This document shows positions 1-11,181 of a stretch of DNA of 64,000 nt, piece by piece. The notes under the pieces were generated by a model. It made no database searches. It was not told the origin of the DNA and saw only the letters and a program-made list of their open reading frames with translations. How positions within the stretch are numbered: position 1 is the stretch's first letter; the number at the start of each line of letters is the position of its first letter. Source of the stretch: Caulobacter sp. Root343 (GTDB taxonomy: Bacteria > Pseudomonadota > Alphaproteobacteria > Caulobacterales > Caulobacteraceae); NCBI RefSeq assembly GCF_001425745.1, contig NZ_LMDF01000009.1, positions 122,722 to 186,721 of the forward strand, written 5' to 3'. Both the position numbers and the translations under genes were made by a program.

Positions 1-137
1 CCAATTCGGGATTGGCCAATTGGCGACCCTTTGATCCGGATGGGAAAAGCGGCGGGTCACTTGCCATGGCGAGAGCCCGCTGTCAAAAGCAATCCCCTTC
101 GCGCAACCACCTGTATCTTTGAGGAGCCGGTTTCGGC

Positions 138-1469
138 ATGACGGCGGCTGGATTGAGGAGCGCCCCCGGAGGCGCTCTGCGAGGGACTGTTCGCGCTCCG
201 GGCGACAAATCCATTTCACACCGATCGATGATCCTGGGCGCGCTGGCGACCGGGACGACGACGGTCGAGGGCCTTCTCGAGGGCGACGACGTTCTCGCCA
301 CCGCGCGGGCCATGCGGGCCTTTGGCGCGCGGGTCGAGCAGGAGGGCGGCGGACGCTGGCGGATCGAGGGCCAGGGCGGCTTCTCCGAGCCGGCCGACGT
401 GATCGACTGCGGCAACGCCGGCACCGGCGTGCGCCTGATCATGGGCGCGGCGGCGGGTTTCGCCATGTGCTCGACCTTCACCGGCGACGCCTCGCTGCGC
501 GGCCGCCCGATGGGCCGGGTGCTGGAGCCGCTGGCCAAGATGGGCGCGACCTGGATGGGCCGCGACCGGGGCCGCCTGCCCCTGACCCTGAAGGGCGGCA
601 ATCTGCGCGGCCTGAACTACACCCTGCCGATGGCCTCGGCCCAGGTGAAGTCGGCCGTGCTGCTGGCCGGCCTGCACGCCGAGGGCGGCGTCGAGGTGAT
701 CGAACCGGAAGCCACCCGCGACCACACCGAGCGCATGCTGCGCGCCTTCGGGGCCGAGGTGCTGGTCGAAGACCGCAAGGTCGGCGACAAGACCGTCCGC
801 CACGTGCGGCTGCCCGAGGGCCAGAAGCTGACGGGCACGCACGTCGCCGTGCCTGGCGACCCGTCCTCGGCGGCGTTCCCGCTGGTGGCCGGCCTGCTGG
901 TCCCCGGATCCGAGGTCACGGTCGAGGGCGTGATGCTCAACGACCTGCGCACCGGCCTGTTCACGACCTTGCAGGAGATGGGCGCGGATCTGGTCATCTC
1001 GAACCGCCGGGTGGCCAGCGGCGAGGAGGTCGGCGACATCACCGCTCGCTATTCGAAGCTCAAGGGCGTGGTCGTGCCGCCCGAGCGGGCGCCGTCGATG
1101 ATTGACGAATATCCGATCCTGGCCGTCGCGGCCGCTTTCGCGCAGGGCGACACGGTGATGCGCGGCATCGGCGAGATGCGCGTCAAGGAAAGCGACCGGA
1201 TCGCCCTGACGGCGGCCGGGCTCGAGGCCTGCGGCGTCGACGTCGAGGAGGAGCCGGAAGGCTTCATCGTCCACGGGACGGGCCAGCCGCCGCGCGGCGG
1301 GGCGACAGTCGAGACGCACGGCGACCACCGGATCGCCATGAGCCACCTGATCCTGGGCATGGCCGCCGAGAACGCGGTGGCCGTGGACGAGCCGGGCATG
1401 ATCGCCACCAGCTTCCCGGGCTTTCCCGACCTGATGCGCGGCCTGGGCGCGACCCTGACCGAGGCCTGA
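138..1469 (+). CDS. aroA: 3-phosphoshikimate 1-carboxyvinyltransferase (EPSP synthase)
   Basis: Joins shikimate-3-phosphate and PEP to EPSP, the sixth step of the shikimate pathway, in the cytosol. The 443-residue length is normal. Visible family motifs are APGDKSISHR near residue 20, GNAGTGVRL near residue 95, RPMGRVLEPL near 118, RDHTERML near 195 and NDLRTGLF near 272. The motif set (RPMxR, DHTERML) resembles class II bacterial enzymes more than E. coli-type class I, although the residue that is Ala in CP4-type enzymes is Gly here. A GAGGAG Shine-Dalgarno sequence lies 11 bases upstream of the ATG. cmk follows after 4 bases, so the two are probably co-transcribed with rpsA. Confidence 0.97.
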   Translation: MTAAGLRSAPGGALRGTVRAPGDKSISHRSMILGALATGTTTVEGLLEGDDVLATARAMRAFGARVEQEGGGRWRIEGQGGFSEPADVIDCGNAGTGVRLIMGAAAGFAMCSTFTGDASLRGRPMGRVLEPLAKMGATWMGRDRGRLPLTLKGGNLRGLNYTLPMASAQVKSAVLLAGLHAEGGVEVIEPEATRDHTERMLRAFGAEVLVEDRKVGDKTVRHVRLPEGQKLTGTHVAVPGDPSSAAFPLVAGLLVPGSEVTVEGVMLNDLRTGLFTTLQEMGADLVISNRRVASGEEVGDITARYSKLKGVVVPPERAPSMIDEYPILAVAAAFAQGDTVMRGIGEMRVKESDRIALTAAGLEACGVDVEEEPEGFIVHGTGQPPRGGATVETHGDHRIAMSHLILGMAAENAVAVDEPGMIATSFPGFPDLMRGLGATLTEA

Positions 1470-1473
1470 GATC

Positions 1474-2124
1474 ATGGGTTTCGTGATCGCCGTCGACGGA
1501 CCGGCCGCCTCGGGCAAGGGCACCATCGCCGCGCGCCTGGCGGCGGCCTATGGCCTGCCGATGCTGGACACCGGCCTGCTGTACCGCGCCGTCGGCGTGC
1601 GCATCCTGGCGGCCGGCGGCGATCTGGACGACCCGACGACCGCCGAGGCCTCGGCGCGCGGCCTCGACCTAGCCGAGCTGGAGAAGCCCGAGGTCCGCAC
1701 CCGCGCCGCCGGCGAGGCCGCCAGCCGCTGCGCCGTGCACCCCGGCGTCCGCGCGGCCCTGTTCGACCTGCAGCGCGCCTTCGCCGCCCGCGAGCCCGGC
1801 GCGGTGCTGGACGGCCGCGACATCGGCACGGTCATCGCCCCCGAGGCCCCGGCCAAGCTGTACGTGACCGCCAGCCCCGAGGTGCGCGCCGACCGTCGCT
1901 GGAAACAGCTGCTCGGCCAGGGCGAAAGTGTCACCTTCGACGAGATTCTGGCCGATATCCGCAAACGCGACGAACGCGACGGCGGCCGCAAGGACGCGCC
2001 GATGACACAGGCGGCTGACGCCGTCTTGCTCGATACGTCGAAAATGACTATAGAGCAGGCCTTCGATGCGGCCCGCCGTATCGTCGAGACGGCGCGCGCC
2101 CGGTCGGGAAACCTCCCGGGCTAA
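1474..2124 (+). CDS. cmk: (d)CMP kinase
   Basis: Phosphorylates CMP/dCMP with ATP in pyrimidine salvage. The N-terminal P-loop GPAASGKGT (residues 9-17) is followed by LDTGLLYRAV, and LDGRDIGTVI near residue 114 is typical of bacterial Cmk. The 216-residue length fits the family. It starts 4 bases after aroA and precedes rpsA, the aroA-cmk-rpsA order widely conserved in proteobacteria. Confidence 0.97.
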   Translation: MGFVIAVDGPAASGKGTIAARLAAAYGLPMLDTGLLYRAVGVRILAAGGDLDDPTTAEASARGLDLAELEKPEVRTRAAGEAASRCAVHPGVRAALFDLQRAFAAREPGAVLDGRDIGTVIAPEAPAKLYVTASPEVRADRRWKQLLGQGESVTFDEILADIRKRDERDGGRKDAPMTQAADAVLLDTSKMTIEQAFDAARRIVETARARSGNLPG

Positions 2125-2258
2125 TCCACCGCCCGCCTCGCCGCCCGCTAGGAACGCGCGCGGGACCGCAGAAAAACCACTTCATCCGGAATCCCGAGAA
2201 CCGCTTTCCGGCGGCGCTCACCATAGGGCTTCCCCCAACCTAGAGACTAAACATCAGC

Positions 2259-3968
<1,710 letters not shown>

Positions 3969-3995
3969 GCTTCGTCTCCATCGGAGCTGAAGTAG

Positions 3996-4030
3996 CGGCG
4001 GCGGGAGCAATCCCGCCGCCGTTTTCTTTT
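3996..4030 (+). terminator. Rho-independent terminator after rpsA
   Basis: An 11-bp GC-rich perfect stem (3996-4006 with 4011-4021) around a GCAA loop is followed by TTTTCTTTT. It ends the aroA-cmk-rpsA transcript 28 bases after the rpsA stop. Confidence 0.9.
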
Positions 4031-4078
4031 GCGCGAAAGCCTGTCACAACTCCTGAGGTTGTGTTGGGGAGGCGTGGC

Positions 4079-6040
4079 GTGCGGGTTTGGAAGGTGGCGG
4101 TCTTGACCGCGGTGTCGATGGTGGTCCTGGCGGGCGCCGCCCGGGCTGACGAGAAGCCCAGCTATGGCCCGCCGGCCAAATGGGTGCAGGTGGCCGAGAT
4201 CCCCGCCCCGCCCGTCGACGACCAGGCGCCCTCGACCCAGGTGCTGCTGGACGACAACCAAGCCCAGCACGACAACACCGGGTCGACCTACTACAACCGC
4301 CGGATCGTCAAGGTCCTGAAGCCCGAGGCCCTGCAGGGCGGTTCGCGCTCGGTCACCTGGGATCCAATCCGCGACAAGGTCACGATCCACGCCCTAGCCA
4401 TCGTCCGCGACGGCCAGCGCATCGATCTCCTGAAGAACGGCCAGGACGTACTGGTCCTGCGCCGCGAGAAGAACCTCGAACGCGCCATGCTGGACGGCCG
4501 CATGACCGCGTCTATCCAGATCAAGGACCTGCAGGTCGGCGATCTGATCGACTGGTCCTACAGCTACGAGCATCGCGACCCGCTGGTCGGCGGCCGCACC
4601 AACGACTTCGAGCGCATGGCCTGGAGCGGCGTCGCCGGCCGTTATCGCGTCCGGATGCTGTGGGCGGACGGTACGCCCCTGACCTGGCGGGCCTTGCCGG
4701 CCTTTCCAACGCCCAAGGTCAGCCGATCGGGCAAGCTCAACGAGCTGCTGGTCGATGTGACAGGGGTCAAGACACCCAAGCCGCCGGCCGCGGCCCCGCT
4801 TCGCTTCCAGCGCCTGGGCGGGATCGAGGCCACCACCTACAGCGGCTGGGACGATATCTCCCGCCGCATGGCGCCGCTGTACGTGAAGGCCGGTGAACTG
4901 TCGGCCGACTCCCCGCTGCGGGCCGAGATCGCCACGATCGCCGCCGCCGGTTCCGATCCCAAGGTCCGCGCCTTCAAGGCCCTGCAGCTGGTCGAGGACA
5001 AGACCCGTTATCTGTTCCTGGGCATGGGCGACGGCGGCTACAAGCCGGCGTCCGTCGACGAGACCTGGTCGCGGCGTTTCGGCGACTGCAAGGCCAAGAC
5101 GGTGCTGCTGCTGGCCGTTCTGCGCGAGCTGGGCGTCGAGGCCGAACCGGTGCTGGTCTCCACCACCGGCGGCGACGGCTTGAACGAGCGGACGCCGTCG
5201 GCGGCCCTGTTCAATCACGTGATCGTCCGCGCCCGCATCGACGGCAAGAGCTACTGGCTGGATGGCACGCGCTCGGGCGACCTGGGCGATCTGGACAGCC
5301 TGCGGCCGCCGCCGTTCCGCTGGGCGCTGCCGCTTCGGACGGCGGGCGCGACGCTCGAGGAGATTGTGCAGCCCTCGCTGGCCAAGCCCGACACTGAAGG
5401 TCAGATCCGGATCGACGCCACGGGCGGGTTCGACAAGCCCGCGCCGCTGACGATGTCGATGATCTTCCGGGGCGACGCCGGCCTCGCCCTGGCCCGGGCG
5501 CTGCGGACCACGCCCCGCGCCGACATCGAGCGCGGTCTCAAGCAACAGTTCTCGGCCAGCAACAGCTGGATGACGCTCGAGAAGATCGACTTCGACGTCA
5601 CCCCCGAAGGCATCGGCAAGGTGATGATCACCGGTACGGTCGAGATGGACTGGCGGATGAACGACGACGTCGGCGCGCGCGAGTTCAAGTTTCCAGGGTC
5701 CGGGTCGGGCAAGGCCACCACCTTTCCCCGGCGCGAGCCGGGGCCCAACACCGACGCGCCGTTCGCGACGACGTTCCCGGCCTATGCGACCTCCGTGACC
5801 GAGGTGGTCCTGCCGAACAAGGGCGACGGCTACTCGGTGAAGGGCCCGATCTGGTCGGGGCGCGTGGCCAACAGCGAGATCGTCCGGACGGCCGAACTCC
5901 GCGACGGCGTGGCGCGCTTCTCGCAGTCCACGCGCAGCGTCGGGCGCGAACTGCCGTTCAGCGAGGTCGAGGAAGCCAACAAGATCCTCCGCCGCCTGGC
6001 GGGAGACGCCGAGATCATCCGGGCGCCGAAAGGTTCATGA
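4079..6040 (+). CDS. Exported DUF3857/transglutaminase-like protein
   Basis: Predicted periplasmic protein of unknown substrate. The GTG at 4079 is chosen because GGGAGG lies 6 bases upstream; it gives 653 residues starting with a signal peptide that ends around ARA-DEK (residue 24). The N-terminal half fits DUF3857. A transglutaminase-like core follows, with Cys337 in RRFGDCKAKT, His380 in FNHVIV and Asp395 in WLDGTR, a complete Cys-His-Asp triad. The C-terminal third resembles the beta-rich tail common in this family. Proteins of this type occur near envelope genes, but their reaction is not established. An upstream GTG at 4061 is in frame but overlaps the ribosome-binding site. Confidence 0.85.
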   Translation: MRVWKVAVLTAVSMVVLAGAARADEKPSYGPPAKWVQVAEIPAPPVDDQAPSTQVLLDDNQAQHDNTGSTYYNRRIVKVLKPEALQGGSRSVTWDPIRDKVTIHALAIVRDGQRIDLLKNGQDVLVLRREKNLERAMLDGRMTASIQIKDLQVGDLIDWSYSYEHRDPLVGGRTNDFERMAWSGVAGRYRVRMLWADGTPLTWRALPAFPTPKVSRSGKLNELLVDVTGVKTPKPPAAAPLRFQRLGGIEATTYSGWDDISRRMAPLYVKAGELSADSPLRAEIATIAAAGSDPKVRAFKALQLVEDKTRYLFLGMGDGGYKPASVDETWSRRFGDCKAKTVLLLAVLRELGVEAEPVLVSTTGGDGLNERTPSAALFNHVIVRARIDGKSYWLDGTRSGDLGDLDSLRPPPFRWALPLRTAGATLEEIVQPSLAKPDTEGQIRIDATGGFDKPAPLTMSMIFRGDAGLALARALRTTPRADIERGLKQQFSASNSWMTLEKIDFDVTPEGIGKVMITGTVEMDWRMNDDVGAREFKFPGSGSGKATTFPRREPGPNTDAPFATTFPAYATSVTEVVLPNKGDGYSVKGPIWSGRVANSEIVRTAELRDGVARFSQSTRSVGRELPFSEVEEANKILRRLAGDAEIIRAPKGS

Positions 6041-6157
6041 GCGGGCGCGTTAACCGAACCTCGTTCGAGAATCGCACGCAACCCCTTGAAGACTCAGCCA
6101 TCGTTGGGCAAAGGTCCGGTCGCGCCTTTTCCTCCCAGGGGCGTTCCGGGGATATCG

Positions 6158-6448
6158 ATGATCAAGTCTGAACTCATCGCCAGGCTCGCGAATGAAAATC
6201 CGCACCTGACGCAGAAAGACGTCGAACGCGTAGTCGGCGTGATCCTGGAGCGTATGATCGGTGCGCTGGAGGACGGCGGCCGTGTCGAGCTGCGCGGCTT
6301 CGGCGCCTTGTCGGTCCGCTCGCGTCCCGCCCGCACCGGCCGCAATCCGCGCACCGGCGAGGCGGTTGATGTCCGCGCCAAGCACGTGCCGTTCTTCAAG
6401 AGCGGCAAGGAGCTGCGCGCCCGGCTGAACGCGGACGGCGACGAATAG
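6158..6448 (+). CDS. ihfB: Integration host factor beta subunit
   Basis: Small DNA-bending protein that pairs with IhfA to shape nucleoid and promoter DNA, including sigma-54 and cell-cycle promoters in Caulobacter. The 96 residues begin MIKSELIARLA and contain the HU/IHF DNA-binding arm GRNPRTGEAV near residue 64. The ATG at 6158 gives the normal family length; an in-frame ATG at 6086 would add a 24-residue tail atypical of the family. It lies downstream of rpsA, as in many proteobacteria. Confidence 0.95.
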   Translation: MIKSELIARLANENPHLTQKDVERVVGVILERMIGALEDGGRVELRGFGALSVRSRPARTGRNPRTGEAVDVRAKHVPFFKSGKELRARLNADGDE

Positions 6449-6530
6449 CAACAAGGCTGCGCCGGGCTTGACCCCGGGGCGCGAACGCCGTCAGCCTCTC
6501 GCGCTAGTTTGAGGTGGCGAGGGATTTGTC

Positions 6531-6947
6531 ATGAGCGTCGTCAAGGAATTCCGCGAGTTCATCGCTCGCGGCAACGTCATCGACCTGGCCGTCGGGGTGA
6601 TCATCGGCGCGGCGTTCAACGGCATCGTCAAGAGCCTGGTCGACCAGGTGATCATGCCGCCGATCGGCCTGCTGACCGGCGGCCTCGACTTCTCGAAGCT
6701 GGAATGGGTGTTGCGTCCCGAGAACCCGGCGACGGAAGCGGTCGAAAAGGTGGCCGTCCAGTACGGCGCCTTCATCAACACCCTGATCCAGTTCTTCATC
6801 GTCGCGTTCGTGGTGTTCCTGCTGGTCAAGGTGGTCAACGGCATCCGCCGCGCCGACGCCGCCGACCCGGAAGCGCCGCCCGCGCCGACGCCGCAGGAAA
6901 AGCTGCTGACCGAGATTCGCGACCTGCTGGCGAGCAAGAAGGCCTAA
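6531..6947 (+). CDS. mscL: Large-conductance mechanosensitive channel
   Basis: Inner-membrane pentameric channel that opens on hypo-osmotic shock. The 138 residues start with EFREFIARGNVIDLAVGVIIG, the conserved TM1 entrance, and TM2 (INTLIQFFIVAFVVFLLVK) lies near residues 80-100, followed by a charged cytoplasmic helix ending QEKLLTEIRDLLASKKA. Its stop codon overlaps by 4 bases that of the convergent amine oxidase gene. Confidence 0.97.
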   Translation: MSVVKEFREFIARGNVIDLAVGVIIGAAFNGIVKSLVDQVIMPPIGLLTGGLDFSKLEWVLRPENPATEAVEKVAVQYGAFINTLIQFFIVAFVVFLLVKVVNGIRRADAADPEAPPAPTPQEKLLTEIRDLLASKKA

Positions 6948-8170
6948 AGCGCCTCGATCGCCGCCCGCGCCGCCGCCTGACCGGTCAGCCAGGCCCCGTG
7001 GGCGGTCGAGAAGGCCGTAGCGCTGCAAGCCTCGCCCGCGAAGAACAGGCGCTGGTCCACGGGCGCCGCCAGCCGCGCCCGGTCCCCGGCCCGTCCCGGC
7101 AGCGCATGGGAATACGAACCGCCCGCGAACGGATCGGCCGCCCAGGCCGTCTCGGCCAGGACATGCACCCGCGAGCGCACGCCGCTGCCGTAGATGCCGA
7201 CCAGCTCCTCGATCGCGAACGCCGTCGCCGCGCCGGGGCCCTCGCCCTCCAGCGCCCGCGCATGGGCGCCGCCCAGGAACACCTCGATCATCGGCCGATG
7301 CAGCGGCCGCAGGTGGTAGGCCCCGGTGGCGGTGCGCCGGGGATCGCCATAGGCCTGGGCCTCCGGCGCGAAGGCCTCGGGCTCGTCGACCCGCAGGAAG
7401 ACTTTGTCGGCCAGCCCCAGCGGCAGGCCGGCCGCGGCGTCCTGCTTGTCGGGCAGCTCCGGCCAAAAGCGCAGGGCGTCCGAGGCCAGGATCGCGGTCG
7501 GGACGCAGATGACCGCCGCCCGCGCCGAGACCGCCCCTAGCGGCGTCTCCAGCACCAGGCGCGAGCCGTCGTGGCGGATCGTGGTCACGGGGCAGGCCAG
7601 ACGCGTGGGCAGGGCCGGCGCCAGCCGCACCAGGCCGGCCCCGTACCCCTCCGCGACCCGCCAGTTCACCTCGGTGTCTTCGTAGGCGACGTAGTCGTGC
7701 AGCGAGACCTGGTCGAACTCGGCGCCGTTGTAGAAAGCGCTGAAGGCGTTCAGCAGCGGGTTCCAGCGCGAGGTCGGATCCAGCAGTTCGGCTGCCGGGC
7801 GGTCGGGGCCGCCGTCGTGGGCCGCCGCCTCCAGCCGCCCGTCCAGCGCCAGGAAGGCCTCGCCGAACTGGGCGCGCTCCTCGCGGCTGAAGGTCGGACT
7901 GTCGGCGAGGTTGGCCCACGGGGGCGGGGTCTTGTCGATGGTCAGGCCCAGGGCCTGAAACCGCGCCACGAGCGGGTTGTGGTCGGCCGAGTGCAGCCAC
8001 TCGCAGCCCAGGTCCAGCGGGCCGACGGGCGAGGCGATCGTGTGGCCCCGCCCGCCCAGCCGGTCGCGGGCCTCCAGCAGGACGCCCGAGCGCCCGCTGG
8101 CGGCCACGGCTTCGGCGGCGGCCAGGCCGGCGGCGCCGGCGCCGACGATCGCGATGTCGACCTCGTTCAT
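6944..8170 (-). CDS. FAD-dependent amine oxidase (flavin monooxygenase-like)
   Basis: Probable cytoplasmic flavin amine oxidase, 408 residues. The N-terminus carries the dinucleotide-binding fold IAIVGAGAAGLAAA followed by LEARDRLGGRGHT, and the C-terminus has FFAGEACSATAFSTAHGAWLTG, the second FAD-contact motif of the monoamine/polyamine oxidase family. GCEWLH near residue 57 also fits. The substrate cannot be read from sequence; polyamine or another primary amine is plausible. It is convergent with mscL and lies 42 bases downstream of the M16 peptidase gene on the same strand. Confidence 0.85.
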   Translation of the reverse strand: MNEVDIAIVGAGAAGLAAAEAVAASGRSGVLLEARDRLGGRGHTIASPVGPLDLGCEWLHSADHNPLVARFQALGLTIDKTPPPWANLADSPTFSREERAQFGEAFLALDGRLEAAAHDGGPDRPAAELLDPTSRWNPLLNAFSAFYNGAEFDQVSLHDYVAYEDTEVNWRVAEGYGAGLVRLAPALPTRLACPVTTIRHDGSRLVLETPLGAVSARAAVICVPTAILASDALRFWPELPDKQDAAAGLPLGLADKVFLRVDEPEAFAPEAQAYGDPRRTATGAYHLRPLHRPMIEVFLGGAHARALEGEGPGAATAFAIEELVGIYGSGVRSRVHVLAETAWAADPFAGGSYSHALPGRAGDRARLAAPVDQRLFFAGEACSATAFSTAHGAWLTGQAAARAAIEAL

Positions 8171-8212
8171 GGAGACCTCAATCGGAATCGCGCGCGCCGG
8201 TTCCGTGCTCCC

Positions 8213-11080
8213 TCACTTGGTCAGGGTCGGGCTGTCGAGGTCGAGCTTGGCGGCCGGGATCACCGTGGCGTTCGGCGCGGCCTTGATCAGGTCCTCGCCC
8301 ATGGCCTTGGCGTCGCCGGCGACGATGACGCTCATCTGGGCCGGGTCCAGCTTGGCCTTGGCGAAGGCCTGGACCTCCTCCGGCGACACGGCCTCGACCT
8401 TGGCGGCGTAGCTCTGGATCTCGGTCAGCGGCACGCCGTAGACGGCCAGGTTGCCCAGGATGTTGGCCAGGCCTTCCGAGGTGCCGAGGTCGCGTCCGAA
8501 ATTGCCGACCAGAACCGACTTGCGGGCGGTCAGCTCGGTGGCCGAGGCGGGCTCGGCCGCCAAGCGGCTCAGCTCGGCGCGGGTCAGGGTCACCACTTCG
8601 CCGGCCGAGGGGTTCTTGGTCTGCACCCGGGCCGAGAAGCCGCCGAAGCGACCCTGCGGCGTCAGGCTGGAGCCGGCGCCGTACGAGAGGCCGCGCTTGA
8701 TGCGGATCTCCTGATTCAGGCGCGACGAGTAGCCGACGCCCAGCACCGTATTGGCGACGATGCCCTGGTAGTAGTTCGGGTCGGCGCGGGTGATGGCCGG
8801 CTTGGCCAGCACCACGGCCGCCTGGCCGGTGCCTGGCAGGTCGATGACGACGTTGCGCGGCTGGTAGCCGGTCGGGGCGGCCGGCGGGGCCGGCGGCGGG
8901 GCCACGGGCTTCTTCCAGGCGCCGAACGCCTTCTCGGCCAGGGCGAAGCCGGCCGCGGGCGTCAGATTGCCGGTCAGGACCAGCACGGCGTTGTCGGGAC
9001 GCCAATAGGCGGCGTGGGCCTTGGCCAGGTCGGTGCGCTTGATCTTGGGCAGCGAGCCGGGCGTGCCGCCGGCCACGTGACCATAGGCCGAGCCGGCGTA
9101 CAGCACCGGGGCGGTGGCGAAGCCGGCCAGGCTGCCGGGGCGCTGGTACGAGACCGACAGGCCGTCCAGGGTCTCGGTGCGGACCCGGTCCAGCTCCTCG
9201 GCCGAGAAGGCCGGATGCTGGGCGACGTCGGCCATGATCGCCATGGCTGGTGACGCGTTGTTGGCCGTGACGCTAAGCGTCAGGGAGGCGGCCTCCCAGC
9301 CCGAGCCGGCCTCGAGGTTGGCGCCCAAGGCCTCGGTCTCGCGGGCGACCTGGGTGGCCGAGCGGGTGGTTGTGCCTTCGGTCAGCAGCTCGGCGGTCAG
9401 GTTGGACGCGCCCGCCAGGCCGGCGGGATCGGAGCTGGCCCCGCCGCGCACGGTCAGGTCGGCGGTGATCAGCGGCAGGTCGCTCGACTTGGCGACGATG
9501 ACCCGCAGGCCGTTGGCCAGGGTCTTCTCGGCCGGAGTGGGCAGGACGGCCGGAACCGGCGGGGCGACGGCCGGCGGCTTCTGGCGCTCGCCCTCGGGGG
9601 CCAGGGTGGTGACGGGGCCGTCGAACTTGACCGAGGCGACTTTCGGGATGGGCGGGGTGACGTCCTTCTCGCCGGCCGGGCGGTCCTTTTCCGGCAGGTA
9701 GCGGATCACCGTGCGGCGGTCGTCCGCCAGGTACTTCCTGGCGACGCGTTGAATATCGGCGGCGGTGACGGCCTGCAGCTTGGCCAGGTTGGTGTTGGCG
9801 CTGGCGGCGTCGCCCTCGGTCTCCAGAGCGTAGCCGATCGCGAAGCCGCGGCCGTCGATCTCCTCGCGGCGGCGGACGGCGTCGGCCAGCAGGCCGGTCT
9901 TGGCCTCGGCCAGTTCGGCCGGGGTGACGAGGCCGTCGCGGATCCGGGCGACCTGGGCGCGCAGGGCCGTCTCGCCCTGCTGCACCGTCTTGCCGCCGGC
10001 CATGATGGCCCCGACGTAGAACAGGCCCGGCTGGGCGTTGTTCGGGGCGTCGGAGAACACCGACTGGGCGATCTTCTGGTCGTAGACCAGGCTGTCATAG
10101 AGGCGCGAGGACTTGCCGGCCGTCAGCACCGCGTCCAGCACCGCCAGGGCCGGCGTGTCCTTGTTGGCCGCCGCCGGGGCCAGCCAGGTGATGGCCAGGG
10201 CGGGCAGCGGCACGTTGGGACCGTAGGTGGTGACGGTCTTGGGTCCCGTGCGGGCCGGCTCGACCGCGGTGACTTTCGGGATCGCGCCGGCCGGCGTGGT
10301 CAGTGGGCCGAAATACTGGTCGATCATCGCGTCCAGCTTGGCCTGGTCGAAATTGCCGACGACGATCAGGGCGGCGTTGTCCGGGCGGTAGTAGGTGGCG
10401 TGGAAGGCGCGGACGTCGTCGACCGTGGCCGCGTCCAGCTCCTCGATCGAGCCGATGCCGGGGCGCTGGTAGGGGTGGGTCGCGAACGACTGCTGCGGGA
10501 TCGAGAGGGCGAAGAAGCGGCCATACGGATCGGCCAGCACGCGCTGGCGCAGCTCTTCCTTCACGACGTCGCGCTCGGAGGCGAATACGGCGTCGTCGAT
10601 GACCAGCGACTTCAGGCGATCGCTCTCGGCCCAGATCAGGCGCTCCAGGTGATTGGCCGGGGCGACCTCGTAATAGTTGGTGAAGTCGTCCCAGGTGGAG
10701 GCGTTGTTGAAGCCGCCCACATCCTCGGTCAGGCGGTCCAGCGTCTCGCTGGGCATGTTGCGCGTGGCCTTGAACATCAGGTGTTCGAACAGGTGCGCGA
10801 AGCCCGAGCGGCCGTGCGGGTCGTCCTTGGAGCCGACGCCGTACCAGACCTGCACCGTGACGTTCGGCGTGGTGGTGTCGCGCGAGGTGAACACCTTCAG
10901 GCTGTTGGCCAGCACGCGCTGCTGGTAGACGATCGGCGGAACCTTGATCGCCGACGCCACGGGCGCGACCGCCGCCGTCCTGGGCTTCGCCTTGGCCTGC
11001 GTCGCCGCCATGGCCAGGGGTGAAAGCGCCGTGGTGGAGAGGGCGGCGGCCACGAGGGCCAGCCTGGCGGTGCGGATCAT
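8213..11080 (-). CDS. Exported M16-family zinc peptidase (two-domain)
   Basis: Predicted periplasmic metallopeptidase of the pitrilysin/insulinase family, 955 residues. The ATG at 11080 begins a signal peptide (MIRTARLALVAAALS...ALSPLAMA). The N-terminal M16 domain has the inverted zinc motif HLFEH at residues 96-100 (His96, Glu99 catalytic base, His100), with the distal Glu likely in the ASERDVVKEE stretch. The second half repeats the fold from about residue 490 (EKTLANGLRVIVAKSS) but has no HxxEH, so it is the usual non-catalytic partner domain. The substrate is unknown. The frame stays open upstream to 12448, but that extension overlaps the next gene and has no domain content. Confidence 0.92.
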   Translation of the reverse strand: MIRTARLALVAAALSTTALSPLAMAATQAKAKPRTAAVAPVASAIKVPPIVYQQRVLANSLKVFTSRDTTTPNVTVQVWYGVGSKDDPHGRSGFAHLFEHLMFKATRNMPSETLDRLTEDVGGFNNASTWDDFTNYYEVAPANHLERLIWAESDRLKSLVIDDAVFASERDVVKEELRQRVLADPYGRFFALSIPQQSFATHPYQRPGIGSIEELDAATVDDVRAFHATYYRPDNAALIVVGNFDQAKLDAMIDQYFGPLTTPAGAIPKVTAVEPARTGPKTVTTYGPNVPLPALAITWLAPAAANKDTPALAVLDAVLTAGKSSRLYDSLVYDQKIAQSVFSDAPNNAQPGLFYVGAIMAGGKTVQQGETALRAQVARIRDGLVTPAELAEAKTGLLADAVRRREEIDGRGFAIGYALETEGDAASANTNLAKLQAVTAADIQRVARKYLADDRRTVIRYLPEKDRPAGEKDVTPPIPKVASVKFDGPVTTLAPEGERQKPPAVAPPVPAVLPTPAEKTLANGLRVIVAKSSDLPLITADLTVRGGASSDPAGLAGASNLTAELLTEGTTTRSATQVARETEALGANLEAGSGWEAASLTLSVTANNASPAMAIMADVAQHPAFSAEELDRVRTETLDGLSVSYQRPGSLAGFATAPVLYAGSAYGHVAGGTPGSLPKIKRTDLAKAHAAYWRPDNAVLVLTGNLTPAAGFALAEKAFGAWKKPVAPPPAPPAAPTGYQPRNVVIDLPGTGQAAVVLAKPAITRADPNYYQGIVANTVLGVGYSSRLNQEIRIKRGLSYGAGSSLTPQGRFGGFSARVQTKNPSAGEVVTLTRAELSRLAAEPASATELTARKSVLVGNFGRDLGTSEGLANILGNLAVYGVPLTEIQSYAAKVEAVSPEEVQAFAKAKLDPAQMSVIVAGDAKAMGEDLIKAAPNATVIPAAKLDLDSPTLTK

Positions 11081-11181
11081 GCGCGAAGGTCTCCTGAACA
11101 GTCCGCGCGACCCTAGCACCGCCCCTCGCGCGGTAAACCTTACCGTGCTGTCATGTGCGGGGAAGCAGCGCTGTCCCAGGG

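Noticed and set aside
1..137. Possible upstream gene or attachment site before aroA
   Set aside because: Only a short inverted CCAATTnGG-type sequence and a ribosome-binding site are visible; not enough sequence to support another feature.
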